Assembly: GCA_022496185.1 (NCBI GenBank)
Contig: WTXG01000041.1
Span: 167,556-231,555 of the forward strand
From: Multifurca ochricompacta
Taxonomy: Eukaryota; Basidiomycota; Agaricomycetes; Russulales; Russulaceae
Reading direction: 5' to 3'
Length of the DNA stretch: 64,000 nucleotides
Part shown: in pieces, positions 40,990 through 52,569 of the stretch
How the letters are laid out: each line of letters begins with the position of its first letter
Position numbering within the stretch: the stretch's first letter is position 1
Translations under genes and position numbers: made by a program
Notes under the pieces: model-generated
The model's input: the letters and a program-made list of their open reading frames with translations, nothing else
What the model was told of the DNA's origin: nothing
Databases searched by the model: none

Positions 40990-43058
40990 TCAGTCAAAGA
41001 TCCAAGCGCCAGCTTGCACACTATCAAAATGGATCTCTGAACCCACAATCCTGGCTCCTCCGTCAAGCACCATACGAGGATTTCCATTGACCGCGAGATT
41101 CGCGATAGAGAAAACCTCGTCCAGCGTGACGCTGGCGGCGAAGTAGTTCAGATTGGAGCCCATGACGAGCACCTTTCCATCCGCACAGGCCCACACACCG
41201 ATGTCCAACCGGCCAGGCGTGATGACGTGCGCGAAGGTGACAGATGGTTGGGAAAGAGGGGAAGACAGAAAGAAAGGGGTGAGCTCGGGCAGCGCGAGCG
41301 CAAACGCGGACGCGGCGGCCTTGATGGACGGTGTGGTAGGGTCGTTCCAAGACATGGATCCCCGTGCGCCCGCGTTGATAGCGACGATCATCTGTACCAG
41401 AAATTCGGCTCCCGTCGGCGTCCTCGACCAGTATCTGTAAAACAAAGAGCGCGACAAACGCAATCAGTTTTGCCTGAATTCGAACAACACCACCACCACC
41501 ACCACCACCACCACCACATACACACACCCCTCCCCCTTCGGAAAACGAAAACGAGGGGGATCATAGGTAAATGGGTTAATGAAGCGACGCACTCGGATGA
41601 CCCAAAGCCCTGCGGCACCGTCCAGACCGTCTTTGAACGCTCCCAGCCGAGTACTTCCATTCGCGTAGCGAAATCATCCATACGACCACGAATATCCTCA
41701 AAGTCGCCGACGCAGTTGTCGCACCCACAGTCACCCCGAATGGATGTGCAAGGGGTTTTCCATATGACGCTGAAGGTCGCGTTGATGCCGATAGGGTACG
41801 TGTCCTGCAACAAGACCGGCGTTCCGGCGGCATAATCCGTGAAGAAATAGTCCTGACAGTTAAGCACGAGAGACGAGGGTCGGTATGGATCTAGCGAGTT
41901 AATGAGCGCGGCGGAAGATGCCGGGGCTGAAAGAGGATCTTCAGAACCGTCGGGTTCGTCCGCTGTATAGTACAGCAAAAGGTTTGTCCGGTCCCTAAGT
42001 GACGTTACTTGCTCTGTGACTGCCGTCGCATTCATGTAATCCCTAGGAAGAACATATAAGCCGATTCGGAAGGATTGTAGTTAGGGAAGAAGAAAGTAAC
42101 AACCATCGCATGTCATACATAAGCCACAAACCCAGTTCTTCCATTTTGTCAACCATGTGATTGAACGTTGTCAGGTTGTCAAAAGGTGGAATGGGATGTA
42201 TCTGCGCAGACGCGTTATGAAGCTAAGCTTGGCTCAGGTACTTAATAATTCGCGTCTACTTACTACGTTGATCCTAAGTTTGAACGCGACCATCAATTAG
42301 CCTATACTCGAAACGCTAAAACGCTAGGTGACCCTCACCCCTGGCTTTTAAGCACCTCTAATACAGTATCATTGCCTTCTAGGTAACCTCCGAAGTTGGT
42401 ATAGAACCCTACAGGGAAAACGGGCTCGTATGGCCCTTGCGTCTGCGCGCGTTTCGCGAGGAGACCACCTGTCCGCAAATCAAGTTTGGTAACAGATCCT
42501 ATGGAAGAAGGGGGCTCTGGAAGGTAGGTTAAATTCGTAGGAACAGACATGAAGGTCTGTGGCGGTGACGAGAGCGTTCCGGTACATGTCAGGACATGCG
42601 GTTCCAGGCGAGGAGATACCTTAGAAAGGGAGAAAGGAAGAGCGGCCGATCCATTCAAGGGCACAGTGCCGGATGTTAGGGGACTTCCGTCGAGCGATAC
42701 GCTAACGAGCAATTCGGCGTCTGGGGATGACGGCATAATGAGGGATTGGGCTCCAGCGATTTTCGTGTCTCGCACAAGAGCGTCCACCAGGATCAAACTG
42801 GATGATGGATCCGTAATATCATCCGGAAGGAAGGGAATCAAGGCAGGGTTGCATCTCAGAGCCAATTGGGGTATCGTGATGGGTGGTGGCAAGGGAAATT
42901 GGCCACCAGGGGGAACCACGGCTTGGCCAGCCTTATACACTTTACCACACCTTAATAATGAGACGTGAGCCACGAGTCTGACCCTGTTGGTGAAGTAACC
43001 CTCACCATTTCTGCGCGAGTGCAGAAGGAAGGAAAAACGCCAACAAAAACAAGTGCAT
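40990..43058 (-). CDS. Secreted glycosidase-like protein
   Basis: Six exons: 43006-43058, 42339-42950, 42264-42273, 42104-42201, 41593-42042 and 40990-41434, giving 555 aa, all in phase. The start MHLFLLAFFLPSALAQKW is a clean signal peptide with cleavage likely after ALA, followed by CGKVYKAGQAVVPPGGQFPL. The N-terminal half is a beta domain (SILVDALVRDTK-like, then TSGTVPLNGSAALPF). The second half looks like a TIM barrel: VFPVGFYTNFGGYL, INVIHPIPPFDN, LGLWLMYDMRWDYM, LLLYYTADEPDGSED with a candidate catalytic Glu, ILVLNCQDY-like, TVWTVPQGFG, GARGSMSWNDPTTP and a C-terminal beta sandwich (VLVMGSNLNYFAASV). This fits a fungal extracellular glycoside hydrolase-like family; the substrate is unknown. 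The third exon is only 10 nt. The fifth intron contains an ACC microsatellite. Confidence 0.75.
41487..41517. repeat. ACC/GGT trinucleotide microsatellite
   Basis: About ten copies of ACC (GGT on the coding strand) inside the last intron (41435-41592) of the glycosidase-like gene. Read through, it would encode poly-Trp/poly-Val stretches, which explains a spurious open frame across the intron. Confidence 0.85.
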
Positions 43059-45900
43059 GGGGGTTTTGCTAGACAGTCAACGGGAGGAAAGCGTTGGACT
43101 GTATGGGCAGGCGTGTTACGGGAACAACGTGAGGCCTCGCAAACGACTGTGTTTAAAGTGGTTCATGGCGCTACACGTGGCATGTGTCGATGGCCACTAT
43201 TACATTCTTTGCATACGAGCGTTACGACACGCCGCGAGTCAAAAGAGCCATGATACGTACGCGAACATCACCTACGCTGACGGAACAGCAATTAAGGGCG
43301 AAGCCGCGGCATAATTTTCGGTAAAAATGGGCCTTCAGAACTGCGAAGAACGCGCTCTCCATGTGAGGGAGAAGACTCAAATGTAACCTCCTGGGAATTT
43401 CTGTGGTGGCGTAAAAATCTCCCACGTGGGGATCAAGAACTGGATATCACGGGTCGTGTCAGAACACTCTCCCAGAGAGAGAACATGTGCTCATACTCGA
43501 GTGATGAACCCTACAAAGGTAAAGGAAAGGTAAGGGCCTATATCGAGGAACTTGGCCGTGGTATTAAATTGAATTGCGTTTGGTAATGAGTGTAGACCAC
43601 CACAAGCCTCAAAGTTTGTGATTCAGGGATGCTGGACCACGTGAGGTGAGCCGCAGGCATTCGAAAAGGATTGGAAAGCTTAGGAGGACCTTCGCAGAAG
43701 ATACCTCAAGTACTCAACCTCAAGACAAGTACAATGAGGATGATTGTGTGATTGTGTTGAGTTGTCATCCGCATCTATTATGATGGGAAAGGCTTATATA
43801 ATCGACATCACAAGAGCGATCATTGCTCTCTCTTCCATGCATGCAACCATCCCACGTCCGATAATTAAGTGATGATCGTGTACTTTGGCCCTCATCACCT
43901 CATCACCCTTCACTCATTGATGCTCATCTCAGACTAATTAAAGTGGTTCTGGGTGCTTTATGTTGGTGCGCGTCATTCTGGTCTAAATTTGCCGAGTGGA
44001 CTGTCTCGGGTTCAAGATCAACCTCATGAAACAGTCATAGCTAGCGTTTTTCGAGAATGGCAACGTGTTACGTGTTCTTGTAACCCCCCCCCCCCCTGGT
44101 ACCCACTTTCTGGAAATCCTATTGATATGACGTCCTGGTCTTGGTCTTGTTCTCGACGGCTTTTGATTCTAACTAGACTGACCACTTGCCAAACTAATTG
44201 ACAAACGTACCTGCTTACCACACTATGACGTACCATATTGGCCTCGACCCATTGAGTTACCATGTGAGTGCTTGTAGGTTCTAATGCCCTCTCCTCTTAT
44301 GGGAGAATTATTATCTTATGGCTCGAGCACCGCGATCTAAAAGCTGACCAAATGGGAGCTTCAAAATCATGAGTTCAGATTCAATTTCAGTGTCAGTACA
44401 GACAGGTGACAGGTATGTTCTCAGATGTTCCCATCGAAATTTCATCGGATCTTATTTTTTATACATTTCCCGGGAGGTATATGGTCAGTGACGTCTTTTC
44501 CCTCACTGCGTTTCTCATGAGTCGGGCTGAGAGACTGGTTCGGAAAACCCACCTTCGGTTCCGTCATTATGTGGCACCTTGCCCAACTGGCTTATCGTGT
44601 TGCCTTTTCGTTTTCCATCCGTACCTCCAACCACACGCCTTGGTTGACTCTGATCTACCTAGGGCTAGGGATAAGAATCGACTTGAAACTGGAATTCCTA
44701 CACTCTCCGATGTGGGGCAATTCAAGCCCGCAATGTCGGGGCTAGCTGTGGGATCTCGGAATTCTTTTTGAGACTATTAACCTGCCGCATGCCCTCTACT
44801 CAATTGATATTGTGAAGGTTTGATGATTTCCTGTCCTGGCTGTCAAATCAAATGATCGGTTTATTTACCCGCACCTGTCAACTAGGCACTAGGCATCCCG
44901 AATCAGGTGACCGTAAAAGTGCTTCAAATTTGGGACCAGAGGCGCATCCCGTTTCGTTCTGGCGCTGGGACCACAAGTAGCACATCATCATGCACTCATG
45001 CATGCAAGATTGTGTGAGCCGAGTCGTAGAACGTGCGATATCTCCGCACTTTCAAATCATTTTTTTTTGATACCATAAGCTTCGTGAATTCCCGGGTCCC
45101 GGGTGTCATGACACATCTCAGAATGGTAGAATGATGGTCTTGTACAGGCCATGCCAAGGATGTAAGAAAAACCCCTGTGGCGATGCAGGGCCGATTCTCT
45201 TGGTAACGATATCTAAGAAGTTCGAAAATGTGACATTTCAATGTAGTGAGTGCATCATAGCATGGGACAAGTGGCCTTCTGCAGCGCCTCTGCCTTCTTT
45301 ATTTGGCAATTGTTTTTGCGCAAGGATTCTTCGAGGTTGAAGAGCGCTTTCAAGGTCCGAAGGAATTATGCGCTAACCAGGCACGAAAGACTGCATGTTT
45401 GCATTGAACGTCCGTTGGAAATGGCATACTTTGACGTGGGACAGGCTGGAACGGCGCGCGGTCGTTGATACATGTAGCAGCAGTAAGCCAGCTTGCGCCT
45501 TGAAGGGTAAATGATTCGATCAGAATTAGGCAGTGATTGACGCCAGTCATCTATTCAGTACTAATGTAGATGTAGATCTCGCCGAGGCGCCAGTGGTCAG
45601 TTGTGGTGTAGTGGTGTGGTGAATGTGAACAATATAAATGACATGGGATGAGTACATGTTTGCACGTGATCAAATACATGCATCACCATCATCACCACTT
45701 TTTTTTTTAATCCACTTGGCACTTGGATACTTGGGTTTGGACAGAGCTCCCCTCTCTCACCTTATTTCCAATATCTTGGCTCTGGGCAAATTGAGAATAA
45801 GGACGCCCGCAATGGGTGTTAGGGAGAAACGCCGTGCGCGAGGCGCGTGCAAGTCTCGTGATATTGCTACGCCGGATATCGTTCCTGACGCCAGACCAGA
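43059..45900. other. Gene-free stretch upstream of the glycosidase gene
   Basis: I can support no gene here. One open frame of 121 codons at 44406-44771 (+) has no recognisable motif, no TATA-like box and no introns. There is a C-run at about 44088-44096, and ATCATCACCATC-type short repeats near 45680. TATATAA near 43796 lies about 740 nt from the glycosidase start and is unlikely to serve it. Confidence 0.4.
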
Positions 45901-48900
45901 CAAAGAGGCACTTCCATTCCTCTTTTTTTAATTTTTTTTCTCTCTCTCTCCAAGCAGGGCAAGTTGCTGTAAACGTCGAACGTCGAAACACCCACACAAA
46001 ACACACGGCAGGTCTTCTATTGCATAGTCATGGTCTGCTGACCAGCTCGTCTGTCTGTCCGGGCCCAAGAGGGGATCAGGTGATTGTCCGTCTTCCTTTC
46101 AGTTTTTGTTTTTTTCCCTCTGCCCTGTCTGACCTGACCCTTTCATCCTCTTTTCCGTGTGTGTCCAATTCTTCCAATCCCAGTGGCCGGCATGTGCCAC
46201 ACCACGCCGCAGAGCGTACCCATTGCACGTGCTTCAATGATGCACCAACCAACCTCCTCGCTTTCTCCTCCCCTCCCCCCCCCTCCCCCCCCTTTTCCCC
46301 GCTTCCCCGCATTTTTCAGACCATATCTAACGGTTCGACTTTCCCTCAGCGCGATTACGGACCCGCGTGCCCGATAGGTTCTTTTTTATTTTTGTTTTTT
46401 TATTTTATTTTTATTTTCCCTCACGGAATTCATTCGATCGACAGACGACAGACGAACCCTTCTAAGCATCCACACACACCATACACCTCCCCACACCCCC
46501 TTCTCTCTTTTCACAACAATACATTCGGCCGATTTTGGCTTCCTCGGGTGGTTGGGCGGATACACGGCTTGACTTGACAAGCCAGACATGAAAGGAGTCA
46601 ATCCGACCCGATGTCACGGCGCACGACGCATGGTGCCGTCGTGCATGCTGCCCCGTTTTGCGTCTTTCTCTCTGTTTTCGTGTGTTGCCACGTCGGGCTT
46701 CTATTACATTCATTCCGTTTTTTCTTTTTCGTTTCGATGAACCTCTCTCTCTCTCTCTCTCTCTCTCTCACGGTGCCTGCCCCACATTATCTCACCCACT
46801 CCCACTTCTCACTCCTCGCTTGCGTAAAATGTCCATTTCCAAATTTCTCTGACAGTAATCCATGCATGGAGAGCCCTAGGAGGCTTTCAGCGGGGAATGT
46901 AAAGTTTTTTGGTGATGGTTCCACCATGCCCACGTCCCTTCTTCACCCCCTCCTTACATGTCCGTCTGCCCGACCGTCGGACGGAAGGTTAGAGTTATGT
47001 GCACGGGTGGAGACGAGTAAAAAAAGGGCAGGTTGAGGGAAACGTCCGGAGTTCGCAGTTCGCAGTTTCATTTTGTGATGTATGATTTGTAAGTTTCCTT
47101 ACTTTAATTAGCGAGCACGCCCATTTCAGGAAACACAACTACGAAGTAAAGGCGCACGCGCAATGAATGAAGAAGAAGGGAAAAAGCGGTCTAGAGTTGA
47201 TATATCCCAGCTTCATATCCACGTTCATTTCCCAGCGGCTTATCTGCGAGACCAAGCCGTATTACAAGCACCGATGGCAAAAGAAACGACGACAATGCCT
47301 CGACGATTCTCCGTCTTTGTCCGTCTTTGGCAGCGGGCGCAAACCCAGATGAAAACAAAGTAACTAGCAACTGGCAACCGGTTCCAAAGAGCGCTGAAAA
47401 AAAAAAAAAAAACAGCGTGTTGCTTGCGCCTACGCTCGCAGTCCGCTGTCGTTTAATATCAAGCTGTCTATAGGGGTATCCAGCCATACAGGGCGCAAGC
47501 ATATGGGACCTGTTTCGTCCCTCCCCCTCCCCCTTCCTTCTCCCTTCCCTACCTCCTTCCTTCCCCCCCCCCCCCCCTCGCTTCTGACTGATGCGATGTG
47601 ACAGCGCACGAGTACAACGCACGTTTTACACCCCACAATCTCATTTGCTCAAATTCCAGTTTGGACGCAAAACGCAACTTGATAATAATCCTGCTGACTG
47701 ACTGACTGACTGACTTGCCATTTACTATTGGGCGACAAACACCTCGAATGGGATCGCTGGGTTTCCCGAAAACGGAAAAAGTCGTTAGTACCCAACCCCA
47801 TGGTAAAATAGACGACTGATTTTTAGTGCCCCCACTCCCCCAGAGCTTGGATTTGTACGTGGCAAAAAGGCATCTTTGGCGTTCCCAGTGATGCTCCCTC
47901 CTGTCAATGGCCGCCGCCCGGATTAGACGCCAGAGGCCGGGGAACCAGCTCTAATTGAATGGGGAAGGGGGAATGGTACTTTCTTGCTCTCGTATATGAT
48001 GAGAGGAGGCACGGACAAGAAGAAGTGAGCCTTCTGACAACTGACATCACTTCCCGAGTCGAACGCAGAACATAATAATGGTGCTACGTACGCAGTTCCG
48101 GGGCGTCAATAATAACCTTGGCTTCCCTGTTTTTTTTATTTATTTCACGATAATGCTCTTCGTGCAAAAAGTAATGTTCAAGCTCCGGCGCTAACCACCA
48201 ACATACACCGAAGGGCGGGGCGGCAAACGCACGTTTGTTAAACGAGTAGTGGTGTAAGCGCTCATAGCAACAAAGAAGATAATACTCGGACTGGGAACCT
48301 GGGGAACCTAGGAACTGGTAATTGGGAACCTGAATTGGCAGGCAGGTACTTTTGCGATGGCCAGGGTAATCCGCTAGTGGCATGTGGTGTGGGTTTGGGT
48401 GTTGGGTGTGTAGGTGTGTTGGGGTTGTTAGTGTTAGTTACCCAGTAGTAGTAAGTTTATCCCAGTTTAGAGAAACGCGAGACATGCTTGATCCTTCCCT
48501 CTCTCTCTCCCCCCCCCCCCATCTGCGCGTCCCGTTTGCGCTCCATAATTCCATTACCCCGCAGCTCCGTATTTCACGATTGGATCCAGCGTTCCTGAGG
48601 GAGCATGGGCACGCGCATGTATAAGCGCAGTGTTTTTGGTTTCTATGTCTATATTTACCTTTACCATACCAGAGGAGGGGATGGTTTTATCATTTTGCGG
48701 GCAGCGCCGCGCCACACATTGCTGCATCGTGTTGTTGCATGCATGGGACATCTCTCTCTCAAGATCCCTTTCGCCCTGCTTGCCTGGCGGTCTTTTCCAC
48801 CCGCGCTCATTGGGTCATCTCGTTTTAGCATCCCGCCGCCCCCCCCTCTTGCTCAATCACGTGCACGTGCGTGGGGATGTTCCCGTCGTGCGGTGAGAGT

Positions 48901-51900
48901 TGCGCGACCCGCGCGCGCGCGTGTGTGTGTGTGTGAGATTTCTAAATGATTTCCAATCTGAACTCAAAATAAATTTTGAACGAGTTCAAAAGGTTTAGTT
49001 TTAGAGAAGACACAACAAAACCCACAGACCATACCAAACCAACCAAAAAAAAAAATATATTTTAGTATTAGTAGCAAAATTAGCACAGTACAAGTAGCAC
49101 AAGTCGCGCGCGCAAAGGTTGGTCTTCGATGGGCAAGTATATTCCTTCTTTCTTTCTTCTTCTTTCTTCTTCTTTCTCTTTCTCTTCACTTCCCTACACT
49201 TCATCGAGGGTTGCGCTCCCGCAACTGAGGAATGAAGGAAAGGAGGGGAGGGGAGAGTGTTCTGTTCTTTCTTTCAAGTGTCCCAATAGAGGAAGGCTGA
49301 ATTCCATTCCCAACTTGACAAAGACCTAAGAGGGAGGGGTAGAGAGGTGATTCCATTCAAGCGAAGCCATCAAAATGTGTGTGTAGCACTCGAACATGAG
49401 GAGAAGGAGTACAGGGCGGGCTTCAAGTAAATCTTCCCTCCCCCCCCCCCTTCCCCTTCCCCTTCCCCGGTGTCCAAGCTAAGATACGAAGCACGAGCGG
49501 CCCGTATCGGTGATCGGGCATCAGCCACTATCGATGGCTGGTTTGCTTGCCGCTGGTTCGCTGGTTTATAGTTAAACAAAACAAACAACCGCAAGAACAA
49601 TGAACGGTGGTGGGGTTTGGAGTTGGTTGGGTTGGTTGTAGGTTAGTTGTTATCGATGAAATGATTTCGCTCGTTGTGGCATTGCGCACGCAATTAAGGT
49701 AAGGTAAGGCGAGACAGGACAGAGCAGGGCAGGACAGGGCAGGGTCATCCCTTTTTTAGAATCGAATCACTCACCCACTCGCTCACTCAACCACCAACCA
49801 TACACCACACACCACACACCACACACCACACACACATATCCACTCCGCCCAAAAAATTTTTAAAGTGCCAAGGAGTGCCCTTGAGTCTTGTCGGGGTTTT
49901 CTTTTTCGTTCCTCTCGGTTTTTCCGGTGAGTCGGAACATATCCATATATCCATATATCCATATGTCCATATCATTATCCTATCCTTAATTCACTTTATG
50001 ACTAAAAAAACGCTATACTCCCCCCCCTCCCTCCCCATCCCCCTTACATTTGTGATCTATCTTATTTTCGTATCTAGTTGCGTGCGTGAGGTGCGTGCGT
50101 GCATGCGGGGTGATAAGCGCGTGTATACGCGAAAAACACATGTGCGGTGCGAAGGATATGGATATGTGGCACACCTAACTGGACATGGACTAATGGGGTG
50201 ACTTGCTGGAGTAGGGCGAGAGATGAGAGAGACGCTCAACCAGCAGTAGCAACAGCAGTAGCAGCTTTACCATATCGTAAATGGGTGAACAATGGATCGC
50301 CTTTCGAGATCGAAGAGGGGGGGGGCGTTCGCGCTTAGCTCCGGTCCTCTTCCTCCCTCCTTCTTGGCGCTGGCGGCGCTGGCGCACAGAGTTATAAGGA
50401 AGTAGTAGTATAAATAGTATGTCTAGTATGCGTCTCTACACAACACACACATCCAAGAGTGGAAGGTGGAGAGTAACTGTGATTGGATTGTGGATTGAAT
50501 ACAATACCTCCTTGTATGCAAATGCTGCATGTGTTACATGTGTAACATCCGTTTTTATGTCAAGGCAAAAAGTTGTTATTATATAGAACCGGACCGGCAG
50601 TGAGAAAAAAAAAACCATACCACCCGTCTGCACCCAATCCCAATGATAGTACATACATAAAGGCAGGGGCCGAGGTGAGCCCGATTAGCAACTAACAAGG
50701 TACTTACTTTGTGCTGGCCGGCAAATTGACTAGGCATCTAGGAACAACAAAGAAAAAAAAAAAAAAAGAAAGGCGGATAGAGGACAATGAAATGAGCGAG
50801 CAAATGAGTGAGCGAGCGAGTGAAAGAGGAGTAGTGGGACCCCAAAGGTCGGCGAATTGGTAGAGGTGGCGCGGAGCGCAAGAAGAGGATAACCAAATAA
50901 GGGAGTAATTATAATAGAAATAAAAAGCAGGAGTGAGTGAGTGAGTGAGTGAGTGACATCTCACCTCGAGGCTGAGGTTGGGTCCCTCGTGACAAGGGTG
51001 CATTTAGGGAGCCGAGGTGGTACAGGTTAAGTGGGGCTTCTTGCGTGTATGTTTTGAGCCGCGAAATAAAAAAATAAAAAATAAAAAAGGGCTTGCAGGA
51101 ACGACACGATGATAGATTAGGGTCAAGGGTTACGGGCGAACGAGGGACGGGAGATGGGCGTGTGAGATCAGAATCGTGGCAAACCTTCTGGATCGGAATT
51201 GAGCGGCTAAAACGAGATGGAATACTCCCCTTACACATGGGCACGGGCTGTGATGTGCGCGCCGAGGCGGAGAGAAGTCATTTGGCGCCGTAGGGACGGG
51301 AGTTGAAGGCGGCGGGAATGAGGGCGGGAATGAAAGCCATTGACGTAGAAGAAGCTCAATACGATAACGAGAGGGAGAGAACTTCTGAAGGGGAAGGGGG
51401 TGAAGGTGAGGATGAGGGTGAAGGTGAAGGTGGAGATGAGGGTGAGGGTGAGGGTGAGGGGTGAAGGTAAGGGGTGAGAGGGGTGAGGATAGGATGAGGG
51501 TGGGTGTGGAGGGGGGGTGAGGACGAATTTGATATGTTTTTAGATATTGTATATGTTATTAATTTGCAAAGTGGTTGGCATCCCATCCCAATCCCAATCA
51601 TGACATGACATGACATGCAAGCTGTGGCGGGACGGGTAGTCCGCGGAAAGAAGCCCGAAGTGGAATACGGATATATGATTATGATTATGATGATTATGAT
51701 TACGATTATATTCATTATTATTATTATTATTGTTAATGGCGATTTTATTTTTATGTTTATACGGGTGACCAGCCTCGAGGAGTGAAGTGAAAAAGGGTGG
51801 TGGGGTGGGGTTGGGGGAGTAGTTATAAGGGATGATGAGATGAGAGGAAAAAGATTCTGATGAGGCGTTCCATCTTTAAAAAGACGCTCGTTTATGGGAG

Positions 51901-52569
51901 GAAGGACCATAGCCATGGCCAATTAGAAGGAGGAAAAGAAGAAAGAAGACGAAGGAGAAGGAGAAGAAGGAGAGGGAAGGAGAAGGAGAAGGGAGAAGGG
52001 AGGAGAGAAAGAAGAAAGGCAAGGAACTGTGTTCTCGGCCGGAGTCAAAGTCGGCGGGTGTCGGCGGAAAGGGACAAAGGAAGATGACCGGACCGAGGAT
52101 ATCCAAACTGGGGACTGAGTTTAAATAATATATAAAATAAATGAATAAACTAAAACTAAAAGGAAAAGAGGGGGATTAACAGAAACAGAAACAGAAACAG
52201 AAACAGAAACAGAAACAGAACAGAACTCAGAACTCAGAAAGACAAGACGAGCGAGTCGATTTTCGGAGTGCGAGTGAGCGAATCAGCCAGCGAGCGAGCC
52301 AGCGAGCCAGAGCCAGCCAGTTGTTAACCCCTGCCTGCCTGCCTCCTTTTGCAATCAATTGTGAGCATATACGCGCAGCCATACGCATATACACTCTCTC
52401 CTTCACTCATTCCTCTCTCCCTCTCCCCCTCGACTCTTTTCCCCACTTCATTCCGCCCTTTCCCTCCCTCCCTTTCCCTTCCCTTTTCAAATCCCTTTTA
52501 AATGCCTTCTATCTTAAATCTCAAGTTCAAAGTGTGTTCCCACTTTCTCATCTTCACCGAGCTTTCCTC
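45901..52569. other. Long gene-free stretch rich in simple repeats, upstream of the GATA gene
   Basis: About 6.7 kb with no gene I can support. It is full of one-strand-biased tracts and microsatellites: CT at 46743-46771, GACT at 47692-47714, GT at 48917-48932, CACAC at 49801-49835, ATATCC at 49938-49975, a GGTGAG/GGTGAA minisatellite at 51390-51510, ATT at 51715-51733, ACAGAA at 52179-52220, and AGCGAGCC/AGCCAG at 52275-52320. Homopurine stretches dominate 51900-52020 and polypyrimidine dominates 52390-52520 just before the GATA start. This may contain a long promoter and leader for the GATA regulator. Confidence 0.5.
52179..52220. repeat. ACAGAA hexanucleotide repeat
   Basis: About seven tandem copies of ACAGAA about 350 nt upstream of the GATA factor start codon, in what may be its leader or promoter. 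Confidence 0.8.

Noticed and set aside
41435..41592. Coding continuation of the glycosidase through the GGT repeat
   Set aside because: It would insert a Trp/Val run and skip a good GTGCGT donor and ACAG acceptor that restore the family motif SEYWSRTPTG.
44406..44771. 121-codon ORF as a small gene
   Set aside because: No motif, promoter, or intron, and average composition; it is of a length expected by chance in 9.5 kb of non-coding DNA.
51356..51922. 188-codon minus-strand ORF
   Set aside because: It reads through a minisatellite and AT-rich repeats, giving Ser/Pro and Ile runs; no real protein features.
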